This document shows, one piece after another, positions 62,663 through 64,000 of a DNA stretch of 64,000 nt. The position numbers and the translations under genes are program-made. Numbering within the stretch: position 1 is the first letter of the stretch; each line of letters starts with the position of its first letter. Source of the stretch: Burkholderia sp. H160 (GTDB taxonomy: Bacteria > Pseudomonadota > Gammaproteobacteria > Burkholderiales > Burkholderiaceae); assembly GCA_000173575.1 (NCBI GenBank), contig ABYL01000011.1, positions 39,633 to 103,632 on the forward strand, in the 5' to 3' direction. The notes beneath the pieces were generated by a model. It worked only from the letters and a program-made list of their open reading frames with translations. It was not told the origin of the DNA and did no database searches.

Positions 62663-64000
62663 GCGGCGTGGACCTGCGAGCGACCGTCGGGATTCGACGA
62701 GTGGCCCGAGTCTTCCAGAACGTTATGCAAGCTCAACAGTTCCCTTGAGGAACGCCCTTTGACCGCAAAGCGCAGCATGCATTGTTGGTACGAACGCTTT
62801 ACGCTCGCGACTTCCGCATATTCGCGAACGCGCTCTCCAGAAAGATTCCAACCGCTATTTGCGTAGAAAATCATGCCGTAGGCTTGGAGCAAGACCTGAG
62901 CCGCGTGGGTCGCCGGCGCCTCGCGGTTGCCGAACGATGTCTCTTTGGGGTCTGGAAACACTGCGTATCTGGGATTGCTATGGCCTGTGAACTCCCATAC
63001 CGTGCTCGTCTTGCAATAAAAGGCCCCAACCATCGCCAGTGCAAAGATGAATCTGTTATGGCGCCCCGCGTGTGCGTCTTTCGCCTCTTTGAATTCACAG
63101 GACGCTCCGCGCACTCGCATGTACCTCTGCTGAAGCTCTCGACTCCAGAGGTCGACCATGACGATGTCTGAGTCGCTCATCGGGCCGCGTGAAAATAGCT
63201 CGGAGTGAAGCATTGTGCCTCCCTGACCAAATCGTTTCGTCAGCAGCCGTCTCAATTCCCTGTCAATTTCGTGCTCGGGCCATTCGTCAACCTCTTCCGG
63301 TATCGAGGTCAAGCCCTGTCGATTGAGTTCGCGCAGGAAGCTGACGCACAGTTCTTCGGCTTCCTTGCCTCGGGCTTCCATCGCGGCTAACTCCAACAGT
63401 GCACGATTGGCCGAGAGGTTCGCACTGACCTGCGCCAGCAAACATTCAGGAACGAGTTCCTCGCTGTCGTTCGCCAAGCTCCAGCGTTGAATGAAGTAAC
63501 GCATATCGTCTTCTGCAGCGCGCAAACACTCGAATGTGACCTTTGCGGGTGTGGTCTGACTATCCGCCAAACCAAGCATGTCGCGACATTTCGTCTCGTG
63601 GAACCGCAGCCGGTCGGCCATCAGGCTTTCGAGTTTCAAAAGGTTATAACCGAATGCGCTGTCCGAACTCAGAGGAAACTTCCGGACGTTCGGGTCCGGG
63701 TGCTCTTTGTAATCTACCCAGCGCACCATGTTTCGGTAAGCTAGTTTGCTCGCAGCGGGCATCGCATCCAGCAACTTCTCAAAAAGAAACCGCCTTGTTC
63801 GCACCTGCGCGAGTTCCTGTTCAGCGTCTTCGTCCGGCACCTCCAGCGACAGAAACCGCATGGACGCCACTTTCTCCGGCCGGATTTGCGGTACTCCGCG
63901 CGGCCCTTCTACCCACGCCGTCTCAGGCACCTGCGCAAGCACAGCGGCTTGCCACAGATGCACCTCCGAAAAGACGGTCCTGAACATTGTGGCGAGGGGA
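62659..64000 (-). CDS. Large hypothetical protein, possibly cut by the window edge
   Basis: Not recognised. At least 442 residues from the ATG at 63987, soluble, helical, rich in Glu and Arg, without signal or membrane segments. The frame stays open to the edge and the ATG has no ribosome binding site, so the true start may lie beyond 64000. It overlaps the next gene by four bases (GTGA). The middle (RELNRQGLTSIPEEVDEWPEHEIDRELRRLLTKRFG) and the FIFALAMVGAFYCKTS segment show no catalytic motif that I know. Confidence 0.6.
   Translation of the reverse strand, partial: PLATMFRTVFSEVHLWQAAVLAQVPETAWVEGPRGVPQIRPEKVASMRFLSLEVPDEDAEQELAQVRTRRFLFEKLLDAMPAASKLAYRNMVRWVDYKEHPDPNVRKFPLSSDSAFGYNLLKLESLMADRLRFHETKCRDMLGLADSQTTPAKVTFECLRAAEDDMRYFIQRWSLANDSEELVPECLLAQVSANLSANRALLELAAMEARGKEAEELCVSFLRELNRQGLTSIPEEVDEWPEHEIDRELRRLLTKRFGQGGTMLHSELFSRGPMSDSDIVMVDLWSRELQQRYMRVRGASCEFKEAKDAHAGRHNRFIFALAMVGAFYCKTSTVWEFTGHSNPRYAVFPDPKETSFGNREAPATHAAQVLLQAYGMIFYANSGWNLSGERVREYAEVASVKRSYQQCMLRFAVKGRSSRELLSLHNVLEDSGHSSNPDGRSQVHAA

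Noticed and set aside
1-64000. CRISPR array or complete insertion sequence
   Set aside because: No regularly spaced direct repeats and no transposase gene with flanking inverted repeats were seen on either strand.

Overview
The window looks like a chromosome segment of a GC-rich betaproteobacterium of the Burkholderia/Paraburkholderia type. The evidence is the parC–parE–uup block with Burkholderia-like protein sequences, a Burkholderia-type general porin, an ImuA-type SOS gene with a LexA box, and the large number of catabolic genes with dedicated regulators. Naming is by recognition of families and motifs; no database search was possible.

Layout. (1) 1–9.8 kb is conserved core: a 5'-truncated chromate transporter (chrA), a CopD-like membrane protein, both topoisomerase IV subunits (parC, parE), the ABC-F ATPase uup, a secreted DUF4399 protein, rubredoxin and tRNA-Arg(CCU). 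(2) Accessory sequence starts right after the tRNA: a TniQ/TnsD-like gene without a clear start codon, an acidic hypothetical gene, an orphan LivK-type binding protein, an AllA-like protein and a HAD phosphatase. (3) 15–23 kb is a six-gene minus-strand operon (GMC oxidoreductase, aldehyde dehydrogenase, 3-methylaspartate ammonia-lyase, class III CoA-transferase, CitE-like lyase, amino-acid permease), divergent from a LysR regulator across a promoter region with two perfect inverted repeats. (4) 24–32.5 kb has an AraC regulator, a cyclase-family hydrolase with an APC permease and a porin, a second LysR regulator and a lone citrate-lyase alpha (CitF) homologue.

(5) 33–52 kb is the most coherent unit. 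A LacI-family repressor sits between two operons, and four exact copies of GAAAACGTTATC flank the promoters of both operons and of the repressor. The operons together encode one split ribose-type ABC importer, two paralogous CaiB-type CoA-transferases, a MaoC hydratase, a GMC oxidoreductase, an aldehyde dehydrogenase, a HAD phosphatase, a GH88 unsaturated-uronyl hydrolase (frameshifted), a KdgK-like kinase, a Gfo/Idh/MocA oxidoreductase and an SDR. An MFS importer and a GapN-like dehydrogenase follow. I infer uptake of a uronate-containing conjugate: the sugar part would go through 2-keto-3-deoxygluconate, and the other part would be oxidised, CoA-activated and hydrated.

(6) 52–64 kb is a mosaic of small, broken and uncommon genes: a candidate anti-Shine-Dalgarno sRNA, a solitary LexA-controlled imuA, a frameshifted NUDIX hydrolase, a PD-(D/E)XK nuclease-like protein with a Cys-rich partner, a large DnaJ-type zinc-finger/membrane/peptidoglycan-binding-like protein, a gamma-glutamylcyclotransferase, a cytoplasmic trypsin-like protease, the tail of an AAA ATPase resembling RloC-type defence proteins, and an unknown gene pair running off the right edge. 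No integrase, complete insertion sequence or CRISPR array is visible.
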